A DNA stretch of 64,000 bases from JAWWOL01 sp963797535 (GCA_963797535.1 CAWCPQ010000001.1:3098071-3162070), one strand, 5' to 3'. Positions 1-8,319 are shown, counted from the first letter of the stretch. Program-made: numbers and translations. The notes: generated from the sequence alone by a model not told the origin.

Positions 1-1016
1 GCCGGACCGATCCAGACCGCGGCCGACAGTGAAGCACCGAGGGCCGCGAGCCCGGCCACGCTCAGGGTGAGGTAGCCCTCGCGGTCGCGCCACGGCGCCA
101 GCACGAGGGCGGCGACGACGGCGAAGGCCACCGTGATCGCCTCGGTCGCTCGCGCGAGTGAGGACAGGTCGTCACCGGCGTGCGTCAACCACAGCTTGAC
201 GTAGTGGCCGAGGTCGACGAACGGCTGGCCGGCGTTGGCCTGGTCCGATCGCAGCGGCCAGACACCGAGCTGCCAGCGGCCGTACGCCTGCCAGAGCACG
301 AAGGCGAGCAGTGGCACCGCCCACGCCAGGTCGTCGCGGGCGGGTCGGCGGGTGTGCCACAGGCGGGGCAGCTGCCACAACCCGAAGGCGGCCACGACCA
401 CCATGCTGGTCTCGCGGGACAGCACGGCCGCTGCGAAGCCGAGCGCCGCGAGCCACCACCGCCGCTCGCGGACGCCGACGATGCCTGCCACCAGAGCGGT
501 TGCGTCGACAAGCTCGGTGAGGTCGCGGCTGATGCTGAAGACGAAGCCGAAGTAGAGGCCGAGGGCCAGTCCCCACAGCGCGTGCCGGCCGTAGTCCTTG
601 GCCAGGCGCCCGCCAAGGCCGCCGAGGGCGCCGAACGCAGCCACGTTGACGGCGACCATGGCGTACGGGACCGCCGTCGGTCGACCGAAGCCGGAGGCGA
701 GCCAGACCAGCAACGGGTAGGTGATCCGCTGAGCGCGGAACGGCACGTCGAGCGCGATGCCACCGCGGCTGCCGGTGAAGTCCCACGGCGCGAGGCCGAG
801 CCGGTACTCGAACTGGCCGTCGAAGCCGTCACCTTTGGCGACGTAGAGGCCGTGCCCCTGATGGTGGGTCTGCGTGCTGCCGGCAATGATGAACCGGGTG
901 ATGTCACCGTGGGCGAAGGCGATCAGGTGGCACACGACGTAGACGAGGGCGAGCCCGAACAGGATCAGTCCCGGCACGAGCGGGCGGTTCAGCCGCTCAA
1001 GCGTGCGCTCGACCAC
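1..1016 (-). CDS. Multi-pass membrane protein, glycosyltransferase-like, partial
   Basis: The frame is open from a GTG at 1016 to the window edge, so the C-terminus is missing. The start is the first possible one after an in-frame stop just upstream. The protein begins VVERTLERLNRPLVPG and then shows a membrane segment, an extracytoplasmic stretch with FDGQFEYRLGLAPWDFTG and QRITYPLLVWLASGFG, and at least five more hydrophobic segments. The aspartate-rich first loop followed by FDGQ(F/Y)-type and QRI-YPLL motifs is characteristic of actinobacterial polytopic proteins related to polyprenyl-phosphate-dependent mannosyl/arabinosyltransferases. Function in cell-surface glycan assembly is inferred from this resemblance only. 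The neighbouring gene is divergent. Confidence 0.65.
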   Translation of the reverse strand, partial: MVERTLERLNRPLVPGLILFGLALVYVVCHLIAFAHGDITRFIIAGSTQTHHQGHGLYVAKGDGFDGQFEYRLGLAPWDFTGSRGGIALDVPFRAQRITYPLLVWLASGFGRPTAVPYAMVAVNVAAFGALGGLGGRLAKDYGRHALWGLALGLYFGFVFSISRDLTELVDATALVAGIVGVRERRWWLAALGFAAAVLSRETSMVVVAAFGLWQLPRLWHTRRPARDDLAWAVPLLAFVLWQAYGRWQLGVWPLRSDQANAGQPFVDLGHYVKLWLTHAGDDLSSLARATEAITVAFAVVAALVLAPWRDREGYLTLSVAGLAALGASLSAAVWIGP

Positions 1017-1120
1017 TGCACGCCTGCCTCTCGGTCACCCGCCCGCTGCCCTGACGCACTGTAGTCGCCGCGCAGAAATTCAGATGATCGGCCGTACTGA
1101 TCGGGGTTAGCCTGCGGCTC

Positions 1121-1492
1121 ATGACAACTGTTGATGCTGCAACGTTCGCCGTCGAGTGGGTGGCCGGCTGGAACTCCCGTGACCTCGACGCGATCCTCGC
1201 GCACTACGCCCCCGACGTGGTGTTCCGCTCGCCGATCGCCGCCACCGTCAAGCCGGAGAGCGGCGGGGTGGTGATCGGCAAGCACGCGCTGGCCGACTAC
1301 TGGTCCGCCGCGCTGCCGATGGTGCCGGACCTGCACTTCACCCTGGAGGAGACGTTTGAGTCCGTCGGCGGGCTGACCATGCTCTATCGCAACCAACGCG
1401 GGCAGCAGGTCGCCGAGACGGTGGTCTTCGGCGAGGGGGCTGACGCCGGGTTGGTGATCTTCAGCGTGGCTGCCTACGCCGCCGTCGCCTAG
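1121..1492 (+). CDS. SnoaL/NTF2-like small protein
   Basis: A 123-residue protein starting at ATG 1121. It has the NTF2-like (SnoaL) pattern: an N-terminal helix with FAVEWVAGWNSRDLDAILAHY, then APDVVFRSP, a mid-region helix ending ADYWSAAL and a C-terminal sheet with FGEGADAGLVIFSV. These cone-shaped folds serve as small-molecule isomerases, dehydratases or binding modules, and the substrate cannot be read from sequence. It is monocistronic, divergent from the membrane protein and convergent with soxR. Length is normal for the family. Confidence 0.75.
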   Translation: MTTVDAATFAVEWVAGWNSRDLDAILAHYAPDVVFRSPIAATVKPESGGVVIGKHALADYWSAALPMVPDLHFTLEETFESVGGLTMLYRNQRGQQVAETVVFGEGADAGLVIFSVAAYAAVA

Positions 1493-1506
1493 GGGGTTCC
1501 GCGCGG

Positions 1507-1634
1507 TCGTGGGTGCGGCCAGCGCTCCGCTATCGGACCAGCGCCCACACTCATCGGCCGCCGCCCCATCGCGGCAGGCCCGCGCAATCGTGGGTGCGGC
1601 CGGCGCTCCGCTATCGGACGAGAGCCCACACTCA
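1507..1634. repeat. Two 47-bp direct repeats with internal hairpins between convergent genes
   Basis: Two near-identical 47-base units lie at 1507-1553 and 1588-1634, an 81-base period. Each contains an inverted pair GTGGGTGC ... GCGCCCAC or a close variant, so each can fold into a hairpin. They fill the gap between the 1121 gene and the convergent soxR gene, so they may act as a double bidirectional terminator. Only two units are present. Confidence 0.55.
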
Positions 1635-1641
1635 GCCGGGT

Positions 1642-2118
1642 CTAGACGTCGTTGCCGTGTTCCGGCTCGGGGCGCAGGCTCGGCGGCAGGAACTGCGCGC
1701 CGGCCCCGGTCTGCGCTGCGACGTCGCGTGGGTTCGACAGCTGACAGGTGCGTAGCGACAGGCAGCCGCAGCCGATGCACGACGTCAACCCGTCCCGCAG
1801 CGCGACCAGGCCGGCGATCTGGTCGTCCAGCCTCGCCTTCCAGGTCCGGGAGAGCCGAGTCCAGTCGGCGACGGTGGGGGTACGGGCATCCGGCAGCGTG
1901 GCCAGGGCTTCGCGGATCTCGTCCAAGCTCAGGCCGACGTTCTGCGCTGCGCGGATGAACGCCAGCCTGCGCAGCACGCTGCGGTGATATCTGCGCTGTC
2001 CGCCCGCGCTGCGGACCGGTTCGACGAGGCCCACCTGCTCGTAGTAGCGCAGCGCCGACGTCGCGATGCCGGCGCGCTGAGCGATCTCGCCGATGCTCAA
2101 CAGTTCCGTTCCCAGCAT
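1642..2118 (-). CDS. soxR: Redox-sensing MerR-family regulator SoxR
   Basis: A 158-residue protein with an N-terminal MerR winged helix (IGEIAQRAGIATSALRYYEQ at about residues 8-27), a dimerisation helix, and the SoxR signature cysteine cluster CIGCGCLSLRTC near residue 113. The spacing CxxCxCx5C binds the [2Fe-2S] centre that senses redox-cycling compounds or superoxide. The start ATG has a strong GGAGG site a few bases upstream. It is divergent from an SDR/QueA-like pair and shares an AT-rich promoter with it, which suggests that the pair is its target, as is usual for SoxR in actinobacteria. The long C-terminal tail after the cluster is also typical of actinobacterial SoxR. Confidence 0.93.
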   Translation of the reverse strand: MLGTELLSIGEIAQRAGIATSALRYYEQVGLVEPVRSAGGQRRYHRSVLRRLAFIRAAQNVGLSLDEIREALATLPDARTPTVADWTRLSRTWKARLDDQIAGLVALRDGLTSCIGCGCLSLRTCQLSNPRDVAAQTGAGAQFLPPSLRPEPEHGNDV

Positions 2119-2120
2119 GG

Positions 2121-2158
2121 AACCTCCTTGACTTAAACCTCACTTTAACTTGCAGTGT
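2121..2158. promoter_or_regulatory. SoxR-type divergent promoter/operator
   Basis: The short gap between soxR and the SDR gene is AT-rich against its surroundings. It contains TTGACT at 2128-2133 and an imperfect dyad TTAAA-cctcac-TTTAA at 2133-2148, plus the soxR ribosome site GGAGG on the minus strand. A dyad close to a -35 element fits MerR-family control. Binding by SoxR is inferred from position. Confidence 0.5.
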
Positions 2159-2165
2159 GGTCCGC

Positions 2166-2879
2166 ATGACAAATCTTGATGCTGCGAAGGGGAATCCGGT
2201 CGCGCTGGTGACCGGCGGATCGCGCGGACTGGGCCACGCCCTCGTCACCGCTTTGCTGGGCCTCGGCTGGGACGTCGTCACCGACGGCCGAGACGCCGAG
2301 CGACTGGCGCACGCTCTCGATGGGTGGCCGACCGGTCGGGTCACGGCCATTGCCGGGGATGTGGCCGATGCCGGGCACCGTGGGGCGTTGGCCGCGGCGG
2401 TGCGTTCGCGCGGCCGGTTGGACCTACTCGTCAACAACGCCAGCGTTTTGGGGCCGATGCCTCCACTCGAGCGGCTGCCATTGACGGCGCTGCGCTCGGT
2501 GTACGAGGTCAACGTGGTGGCGCCGCTGTCGTTGTTCCAGCTCGTCGACGAGTGGCTCACCTCGTCGGGCGGGGTCGTCGTCAACCTGTCCTCCGACGCG
2601 GCCCGGGAGGCGTACGAGACCTGGGGCGGCTACGGCTCGGCGAAGGCTGCGCTGGACCAGATCAGCGCCGTCCTCGCTGCTGAGCGCAAGGATCTCAAGG
2701 TCTACGCGTTCGACCCCGGCGACATGGCGACCGCGCTGCAGCAGGAGGCGTTCCCCGACGAGGACGTGTCCGACCGGCCGTCACCGGAGTCGGTCGTGCC
2801 CGCCCTGCTGCGCTTGATCACCGAGGGCTTGGACAGTGGCCGCTACACCGTCGCGGAACTGCAGGCGGTGCGGGTGTGA
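2166..2879 (+). CDS. Short-chain dehydrogenase/reductase
   Basis: A classical SDR of about 237 residues: the dinucleotide motif TGGSRGLG near the N-terminus, NNAS after strand four, a serine region VVNLSSDAA and the catalytic YGSAK. It should be an NAD(P)-dependent oxidoreductase; the substrate is unknown. ATG 2166 is preferred, with GTG 2157 a possible alternative. There is little Shine-Dalgarno signal, so translation may be nearly leaderless from the SoxR-type promoter. The stop overlaps the GTG start of the QueA-like gene, which implies coupled translation. Confidence 0.85.
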   Translation: MTNLDAAKGNPVALVTGGSRGLGHALVTALLGLGWDVVTDGRDAERLAHALDGWPTGRVTAIAGDVADAGHRGALAAAVRSRGRLDLLVNNASVLGPMPPLERLPLTALRSVYEVNVVAPLSLFQLVDEWLTSSGGVVVNLSSDAAREAYETWGGYGSAKAALDQISAVLAAERKDLKVYAFDPGDMATALQQEAFPDEDVSDRPSPESVVPALLRLITEGLDSGRYTVAELQAVRV

Positions 2880-3967
2880 AGGCGCAACGTTCCATCGCAT
2901 CCTTCGACCTGCCGGCTGGGCGCGTGGCCACCGGCACCCCGGAGAGCCGCGGACTGGCTCGCGACGGCGTGAAGCTGCTCGTTGCGCAGCCGGGATCCGT
3001 TGCGCACCAGACGTTTCACGATCTGCCGTCGCTGCTGAGTCCCGGCGACGTGGTCGTGGTGAACACGTCGGCAACGATGGCCGCCGCTGTTGACGCAGTC
3101 CGTGGTGACGGGCGTCAGCAAACCGTCCACGTGTCGACCGTGCTCGACGACGGGTCGTGGGTGGTGGAGCTGCGGCTGCCCCACGGTCCCGCTCGCGACG
3201 GCGCCGTCGGTGAGGTCGTCGGCCTGCCGGCGGGGCTTCGGCTCGAGCTGGAGCAGCCCTACCCCGATCCACTGGCCGCGCTCACGCGGTTGTGGCGGGC
3301 AACGCCGTCGACGCCGGTCGAGGTCGGCGACTTCCTGAACCGGGTCGGCCGGCCGATCGCGTACGACTATCTCGAGGCGGACTATCCGCTGGCGGACTAC
3401 CAGAACGCGTACAGCCGGCAACCGCACTCCGGGATGGCCAGCGCCGAGATGGCGAGCGCCGGACGGCCGTTCACCGCCGAGCTGCTGGTACGGCTGATGG
3501 CGCGCGGGGTCACCATCGCGCCGGTCGTGCTGCACTGCGGCGTCTCGAGCCAGGAGCTGGGCGAGCCGCCGTTGCCGGAACGATTCGCGGTCCCCGACGA
3601 CACCGCTCGGCTGGTCAACAGCGCGGTCTGGGCCGGGCGCCGGGTGGTAGCCGTGGGCACGACGGTCGTGCGGGCGCTGGAAACCGTGGCCGCCGACTGG
3701 GGCACCGTACGACCGGGTTGTGGCTGGACCGATCTCGTGCTGGGACCGGACCGGCCGGCCAGGGTGGTCACCGGTCTGGTCAGCGGGCTGCACCCGCCGG
3801 AGGCCAGTCACCTCCTGCTGCTCGAGGCGGTCGCGGGGGCGGAGCTCGTGCAGGAGGCGTACGCAGCCGCCGTGCCGAACGGCTACCTGTGGCACGAGTT
3901 CGGCGACTCGATGCTGTTCCTTCCCGGTCCGCGCAGGGACGGCGACGCAGCCGAGATCGCGGCTTGA
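2876..3967 (+). CDS. QueA-like S-adenosylmethionine:tRNA ribosyltransferase-isomerase paralogue
   Basis: A 363-residue protein with the overall QueA fold pattern: N-terminal FDLPAG, the conserved GDVVVVNTSATM segment (QueA normally has D-lVvNdTrV), then a TAELL region, a TTVVRALETVA motif and the C-terminal TGLVSGLHPPEASHL and EAVAG segments. True QueA transfers the ribosyl part of SAM to preQ1-tRNA in queuosine synthesis. No other queuosine gene is visible here, and the N-terminal and central motifs are divergent, so this is a paralogue whose substrate is open. It starts at GTG 2876 inside the SDR stop codon. Confidence 0.75.
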   Translation: MKAQRSIASFDLPAGRVATGTPESRGLARDGVKLLVAQPGSVAHQTFHDLPSLLSPGDVVVVNTSATMAAAVDAVRGDGRQQTVHVSTVLDDGSWVVELRLPHGPARDGAVGEVVGLPAGLRLELEQPYPDPLAALTRLWRATPSTPVEVGDFLNRVGRPIAYDYLEADYPLADYQNAYSRQPHSGMASAEMASAGRPFTAELLVRLMARGVTIAPVVLHCGVSSQELGEPPLPERFAVPDDTARLVNSAVWAGRRVVAVGTTVVRALETVAADWGTVRPGCGWTDLVLGPDRPARVVTGLVSGLHPPEASHLLLLEAVAGAELVQEAYAAAVPNGYLWHEFGDSMLFLPGPRRDGDAAEIAA

Positions 3968-3994
3968 CCTTGACGTAACGTCAACTTCTAGCGT
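3964..3994 (+). promoter_or_regulatory. MerR-type promoter with 19-bp spacer and perfect palindrome
   Basis: TTGACC (-35, 3964-3969) and TAGCGT (-10, 3989-3994) are 19 bases apart, the long spacer typical of promoters activated by MerR-family proteins. Between them sits TTGACGT-A-ACGTCAA (3970-3984), a perfect inverted repeat. The -35 overlaps the stop of the preceding gene. The downstream gene encodes a TipA-type MerR protein, so autoactivation is the natural reading. Confidence 0.8.
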
Positions 3995-4047
3995 CGTCGC
4001 TGCGGGTCGGAGAGACCGGCCCGCGGGCGATTGTGGAAGCGGCGGTC

Positions 4048-4803
4048 ATGAGCTGGTCGATCAGCGAGGTCGCGCGGATGTCCAGGGTGACGTCGCGGAC
4101 CCTGCGCCACTACGACCGGATCGGTCTGCTCAGCCCGGCGAGCGTGGGTGCCAACGGCTATCGCTGGTACGAGGCCGAGCAGCTGCGGCGGCTGCAGCAG
4201 ATCCTGCTCTACCGCGAGCTCGGGCTCGGGCTGGACGCCATCGCCGAGGTGCTCGACGGCCAGGTGGACGAGGTGTCGGCGTTGCGTCGGCACCACGCCT
4301 GGCTGCTGGCCGAGGGCGAGCGGCTGCAGCGGCTGGCCGGCACTGTCGCCCGCACGATCGCCACCGTGAAAGGAGACGACGACATGGCAGCGGAGGAGTT
4401 CTTCGAAGGGTTCAGCGCCAAGCAGCGGCAGTGGGAGGAGGACCTGATCGACCGCTACGGCGAGGGGGTGGTGGGCCACGTCGAGGCTGCCCGAGAGGCG
4501 ACCAAGGACTGGACTCCGGACGACTACCTGTCGGCCAGGGAACGGTGGGCGCGGTTCGACGAGCGAGTGGTGGCGGTTCTGCAGGACGGCGCGGCGATTG
4601 ACGACCCGCGAATGGTGGCGCTGCTGGACGAGCACCTGGCGATGCTGCGCGAGCACTGGCAGCCGGACGCGGCGGCGTACACCGGCCTGGGGCAGATGTA
4701 CGTGGACCACCCGGACTTTCGGGCGCGGTACGACGCGAGGGACCCACGGCTGGCGGTCTACCTTCGCGACGCGATGGCTTCGTACGGAGCAACCCGGCTC
4801 TAA
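4048..4803 (+). CDS. TipA-type MerR regulator with drug-recognition domain
   Basis: About 251 residues. The N-terminal MerR helix-turn-helix (ISEVARMSRVTSRTLRHYDR, then IGLLSP) is followed by a coiled-coil and a C-terminal TipAS-like all-helical domain (EFFEGFSAKQRQWEEDL through MYVDHPDFRARYD). In Streptomyces lividans TipAL, this domain covalently traps thiopeptides and activates the gene's own promoter. The ligand here is unknown. Start ATG 4048 is favoured over GTG 4033. The gene has its own MerR-type promoter. An internal start within the gene (see separate entry) could make the drug-binding half alone. Its 3' end overlaps the convergent channel gene by 4 bases. Confidence 0.88.
   Translation: MSWSISEVARMSRVTSRTLRHYDRIGLLSPASVGANGYRWYEAEQLRRLQQILLYRELGLGLDAIAEVLDGQVDEVSALRRHHAWLLAEGERLQRLAGTVARTIATVKGDDDMAAEEFFEGFSAKQRQWEEDLIDRYGEGVVGHVEAAREATKDWTPDDYLSARERWARFDERVVAVLQDGAAIDDPRMVALLDEHLAMLREHWQPDAAAYTGLGQMYVDHPDFRARYDARDPRLAVYLRDAMASYGATRL
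4369..4386 (+). promoter_or_regulatory. Internal ribosome site and in-frame ATG for a TipAS-like short product
   Basis: AAAGGAG at 4369-4375 lies 8 bases before an in-frame ATG at 4384. Translation from it would give a 139-residue protein, beginning MAAEEFFEGF, that is just the antibiotic-binding domain. S. lividans tipA is known to make both TipAL and TipAS from two in-frame starts, and the arrangement here is the same. Confidence 0.7.
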
Positions 4804-5468
4804 GCGTCCATGTCCGGCGTTGGGAGCAGGTAGAGCACAGCCAGCAGCACCGTCACGACCAGGAAGGCGTCGATGCTGAACCAACCGACAACCGTGATGA
4901 TCACGTAGACCGGCAGGCCGAGGTTGTAGCGGCGGTTGCGGGTGGCGAGCAGCTCCGGCGTCACCCACGGTTGCTGCAGCTCCGGGTGGCGCCGGATGTA
5001 GTGCCACAGCGAGTTGAATGCGCCCGAGAACACCACCATCGTCCCTCCGTAGATCAGGACCGTGAGGCGCTGGTCGGCGAGGGTGCCGTGCTGAGCCGCC
5101 GAGGCGAGCAGCTCCGTCGGCCAGGGCAGGATGCTGATCGGCAGCAGGAGCAGCAGGTTCTGCACCTGCAGGCTGTACGTCGTGCGCCTGACCAGGCGGA
5201 ACGTGGCGTGATGGTTCAGCCAGATCGTGCCGGCCACGAAGAACGAGGCGAGGTAGGCCAGGTAGGTGGCCCAGTGCTGGCCGAGGACGTGGGCATAGGA
5301 CTCGTTGCCGAGCTCTGGCGGCTTGGGCAGGTCGAGGACGAGCAGGGTAATGACGATGGCGAAGACGCCGTCGCTGAACGCTTCCAGGCGGCCAACCGAC
5401 ATTCCGGGGCTGACCGGCTGACCGTGGGTTGCCGAGCCGGACTCGAGCGGCTCGCCGTACTCGCTCAT
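4800..5468 (-). CDS. TMEM175-type (DUF1211) potassium channel-like membrane protein
   Basis: A 222-residue integral membrane protein carrying the hallmark RLEAFSDGVFAIVITLL at the first transmembrane helix, where the FSD motif lines the channel in TMEM175 proteins. Further helices include FFVAGTIWLNHHATF and two C-terminal segments. Bacterial members with six helices form tetrameric potassium-permeable channels. The N-terminal 25 residues are polar and variable. It is a single gene whose stop overlaps the stop of the convergent tipA-like gene. Confidence 0.85.
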   Translation of the reverse strand: MSEYGEPLESGSATHGQPVSPGMSVGRLEAFSDGVFAIVITLLVLDLPKPPELGNESYAHVLGQHWATYLAYLASFFVAGTIWLNHHATFRLVRRTTYSLQVQNLLLLLPISILPWPTELLASAAQHGTLADQRLTVLIYGGTMVVFSGAFNSLWHYIRRHPELQQPWVTPELLATRNRRYNLGLPVYVIITVVGWFSIDAFLVVTVLLAVLYLLPTPDMDA

Positions 5469-5597
5469 CGGCCCCCGTCCCTCGTCGTCCCGGTGCTGGC
5501 AACTCTAGATGGGAGCGGGGTCGGCCCGCTGGTCGGACGATCCCTGGCTACGGCTTTGCCGCTGGGGTGCCGGGGCCGGTAATCTGACGAACGCTGA

Positions 5598-5688
5598 GGA
5601 GGCTTCGCCTAGCCCGGTCTATGGCGCCGCACTGCTAATGCGGTTTGGGACTTAAATCCCATCCGGGGTTCAAATCCCCGAGCCTCCG
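5598..5688 (+). tRNA. tRNA-Ser(GCT)
   Basis: The acceptor stem is GGAGGCT (5598-5604) paired with AGCCTCC (5681-5687), with G as discriminator. The anticodon stem CCGCA/TGCGG encloses the loop CTGCTAA, giving anticodon GCT at 5634-5636. There is a long class II variable arm and a T-arm CGGGG-TTCAAAT-CCCCG. The 91-base length suits tRNA-Ser. The 3' CCA is not fully encoded. Confidence 0.96.
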
Positions 5689-5693
5689 CAGAA

Positions 5694-5729
5694 GAACGGC
5701 CCGGCCCTCGTACGAGGGTCGGGCCGTTC
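5694..5729 (+). terminator. Hairpin terminator after tRNA-Ser
   Basis: A 17-bp stem, GAACGGCCCGGCCCTCG against CGAGGGTCGGGCCGTTC, with one G-T wobble and a 2-base tip, starts five bases after the tRNA. It also separates the tRNA from the convergent MFS gene, so it may work in both directions. Confidence 0.75.
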
Positions 5730-5745
5730 CCGTGTGCGGGTTTGT

Positions 5746-7195
5746 TCAGGTACGGGCGCGGCGGGGGAGCAGGAACGACAACGCGAGCGCGACGATCACC
5801 AGCGCGAGGTCGGCAGCTACGGTCCACTGCAGCGCCTGGTCGAAGCTCGCGCGGTCAGTGGCGCTGCCGAGGACCGCGAAGAACAGCGCCCCGAGGGCGG
5901 CGACGCCCACTGCACCGGAGAACTGCTGCGCGGTCATCAGCATGCCGGCCGCGATGCCACCCCGAGCGGGGGCGACGCCGGAGAGTACGACGCCGATGAC
6001 CGTGGTGATCGTGAACCCGTTGCCGATACCGACCAGGATCATCGCCGGCAGCGTGTCGATCGGGGTGAACGAGCTGCCGTTGATGACCAGCGAGGCGAGC
6101 AGCGTCGCCAGGCCGACCGCGCTGATCACTGCGCCGGCGGTGACCACCCAGCTGCCGTACCGCGCGATCAGGTTCTTGCTGATCATCGCGGCGATGGCGA
6201 AGGCGACGCCGAGGGGGGCGAACGTCAGGCCGGCGTGCAGCGGGGTGAGGCCGAGACCGGTCTGCAGCGCCAGGGTCATGGCGAACAGGAAGCCGGAGAA
6301 CCCGGCGAAGATGGAGACGTTGACCGCGATGCCGGAGCTGAAGGCGCGGTGCTTGAACAGGGTCAGGTCCAGCAGCGGGTGGCCGCCCGTACGGGCGAGG
6401 TGCTGCTGGTGCCGGATGGTCAGGATGCCGACCGGCACGGACAGCGCGAGCATGAGCCAGCCCCACAGCGGCCAGCCCTCGCTGTGGCCGAGGACGAGGG
6501 GCACGAGCGCGAGGCCGACGGTGGTGGAGGTGCCGAGGACGCCGAGCAGGTCGATCTTGTACGCGACGCTTTGCCCTGGTGACCGGCAGGATGCGCCAGG
6601 CGATGGCGGCGGTGACCAGGCCGATCGGGACGTTGACCAGGAAGATCGCCCGCCAGCCGAGACCGAGGATGTTCCAGTCGAGCAGCGCGCCGCCGAGGAT
6701 CTGGCCGGCGACCCCGCCGACGCCGACGGTCAGGCCGAACCAGGACAGCGCCCTGGAGCGCTCCTCGACCGGGAAGATCGCTGCGATCACGGCGAGCACC
6801 TGGGGCACCATCATCGCGGCGGTCGCTCCCTGGAGGAGGCGCGCGATGACGAGCTGGGTCGGGTTGTCGGCGAGGCCGCACAGGAGTGACGCGACGGCGA
6901 ACGCGCTCATGCCGCCGACGAACAGCTTGCGGTGGCCGTAGAGGTCGCCGAGTCGCCCGCCGGTGACGAGGCCGGCCGCGTAGGTGAAGGAGTAGCCGCC
7001 GACGACGAGCTCGAGCGCTGCCGTACCGGAGTGCAGCTCGGTGCCGATCGACGGCGCCGCGACGTTGACCACGAACAGGTCGAACAGCGCCATGAAGGTG
7101 GCGACCAGCAGGATGGGCAGCGCTCGCCAGCGGCCGGGGAAGTTGGGCGCCTCGAGCCTGGAGATGCTCGGCGCGACGGTCTGTACGGTGCTCAC
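5746..7195 (-). pseudogene. MFS efflux transporter (EmrB/QacA-like), one frameshift
   Basis: Starts at GTG 7195 behind AGGAGG and reads VQTVAPSISRLEAPNFPG, then 14-helix MFS features: FDLFVVNVAAPSI in helix 1, the GRLGDLYGHRKLF loop (motif A) and QGATAAMMVPQ. Near 6565 the frame breaks within VTRAK...IDLLGVLG; the rest (VPLVLGHSEGW through SFLLPRRART) continues in another frame with full conservation. One base explains the break. It is probably an intact multidrug exporter in the cell or a very recent pseudogene. It is divergent from an ArsR-family regulator that probably represses it. Confidence 0.85.
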
Positions 7196-7210
7196 GGGTG
7201 CCTCCTGATG

Positions 7211-7256
7211 GTTCGATGCTGCTCGAACAAGAGGCATCGTACGACGCACATCGAAC
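7211..7256. promoter_or_regulatory. Candidate ArsR operator(s) between MFS gene and regulator
   Basis: The 90-base divergent gap holds a perfect inverted repeat GTTCGA-tgctgc-TCGAAC (7211-7228) and a second match CATCGAAC (7249-7256) that is the reverse complement of GTTCGATG at 7211-7218. Paired sites in the shared promoter are what an ArsR-type repressor of an exporter would use. Confidence 0.5.
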
Positions 7257-7285
7257 AATCAGCAAATGAGTATTACGATGTGCGC

Positions 7286-7633
7286 ATGCATGAGGAGCTG
7301 AACGAGCCGACCCGCGAGGAGATCTCGCTGCCGACGGTGCTGGGCGCGCTGGCCGACCCGGCCCGGCTGGCACTGCTGCGCGGGTTGCACGAGGTCGGCG
7401 AGGCCGCGTGCGGGTCGCTGGCGATCACGTCCGGGCTCGACCTCAGCAAGTCGACCGTGTCGCACCACATGAAGGTGCTGCGCGAGGCCGGCATCACGCG
7501 CACCCGATTCGTCGGCACGAGCCGGCTGGTGTCCGTACGCAACGAGGACATGGAAGCCGCCTGCCCCGGCCTGCTCGACGCCGTGATCGGGCCGCACGTC
7601 CACGCCGAACCGACGGCCGCCGTCACGGTCTAG
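7286..7633 (+). CDS. ArsR-family transcriptional regulator
   Basis: A 115-residue winged-helix protein starting at ATG 7286. The conserved segment LADPARLALLRGLHE is followed by the recognition-helix pattern LDLSKSTVSHHMKVLREAGI and the wing region TRFVGTSRLVSVRNEDM. No metal-binding ELCVCD motif is present; one cysteine lies in EAACGSLAI and another near the C-terminus. It is therefore more likely a small-molecule or redox sensor than an arsenic sensor. It is divergent from the MFS exporter, with shared candidate operators. Confidence 0.88.
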   Translation: MHEELNEPTREEISLPTVLGALADPARLALLRGLHEVGEAACGSLAITSGLDLSKSTVSHHMKVLREAGITRTRFVGTSRLVSVRNEDMEAACPGLLDAVIGPHVHAEPTAAVTV

Positions 7634-7920
7634 CCGCTCGGGCCGAAGGAATCTTGGCCCCCTTACCGAACGCCTGAGTTGCACGTGCTCGGGGTGCAGC
7701 GCTTAGGAGCTGCACGGTGTGTGGGTGCAGGTCAGACACGCTCGCAAGGCGTCCGCTGCTCGGTCGACTTGTGCGGGTACCGCCCACAGGTCGGCGCGAT
7801 GGAGCGGTCCCTACCCCGCCCTCTCATTGCTGGAACCGACTCCGGCGTCCGAGCGTCAGAGGACCGACGCGCTCAGGAGCGCTTGCTGGCCTTCCTGGTG
7901 AATCGGCGTACGGAGGTTCC

Positions 7921-8297
7921 ATGGGATGCCTGCGGAGTCGCGCTCAGCCCTGGCCGATGCTGATCGCGGCCCCAATCTTGAGTGCCCTACTGCTGGCCGG
8001 TTGTGCTGCAGAACAATCCACGGGGACGCAGCTGGCGAATCATGGGTGGCGGGTGACCAGCGTTTCCGTCATCGGGAAGTCGATGCCGTTCATGGGGCTG
8101 ATGCCGTATTCACCTTCACGCCGTCACAGTGGACGGCCGAGGTCTTCGGCGTAAAGCACGAAGGCGCGGCTCGCTTCAACGGGGACTCGGCGGTTCTGTC
8201 CCGACCCCTAGTCGATGCCGTCCCGGAGCAGGCGGGGTGGGCACCTCTGGACGCGGGAAGGCTCGGTGACCGTGGCAAGTCAACTTGTCCGGGGTGA
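7921..8297 (+). pseudogene. Small lipoprotein, frameshifted
   Basis: ATG 7921 follows GGAGG closely. The first part has a lipoprotein signal: a hydrophobic run LIAAPILSALLLAGC with lipobox LAGC, then GTQLANHGWRVTSVSVIGKS. Near 8095, in a run of four Gs, the frame breaks and the sense continues as ADAVFTFTPSQWTAEVFG in the next frame. The mature part is short, and no family is recognised with confidence. The true 3' end is also uncertain. Stretch 7634-7920 before it holds nothing recognisable. Confidence 0.45.
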
Positions 8298-8319
8298 ACG
8301 GCCGGCGCATCATTCATGT

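Noticed and set aside
1507..1634. CRISPR array
   Set aside because: Only two units, each with internal dyads, unequal spacing and no cas gene.
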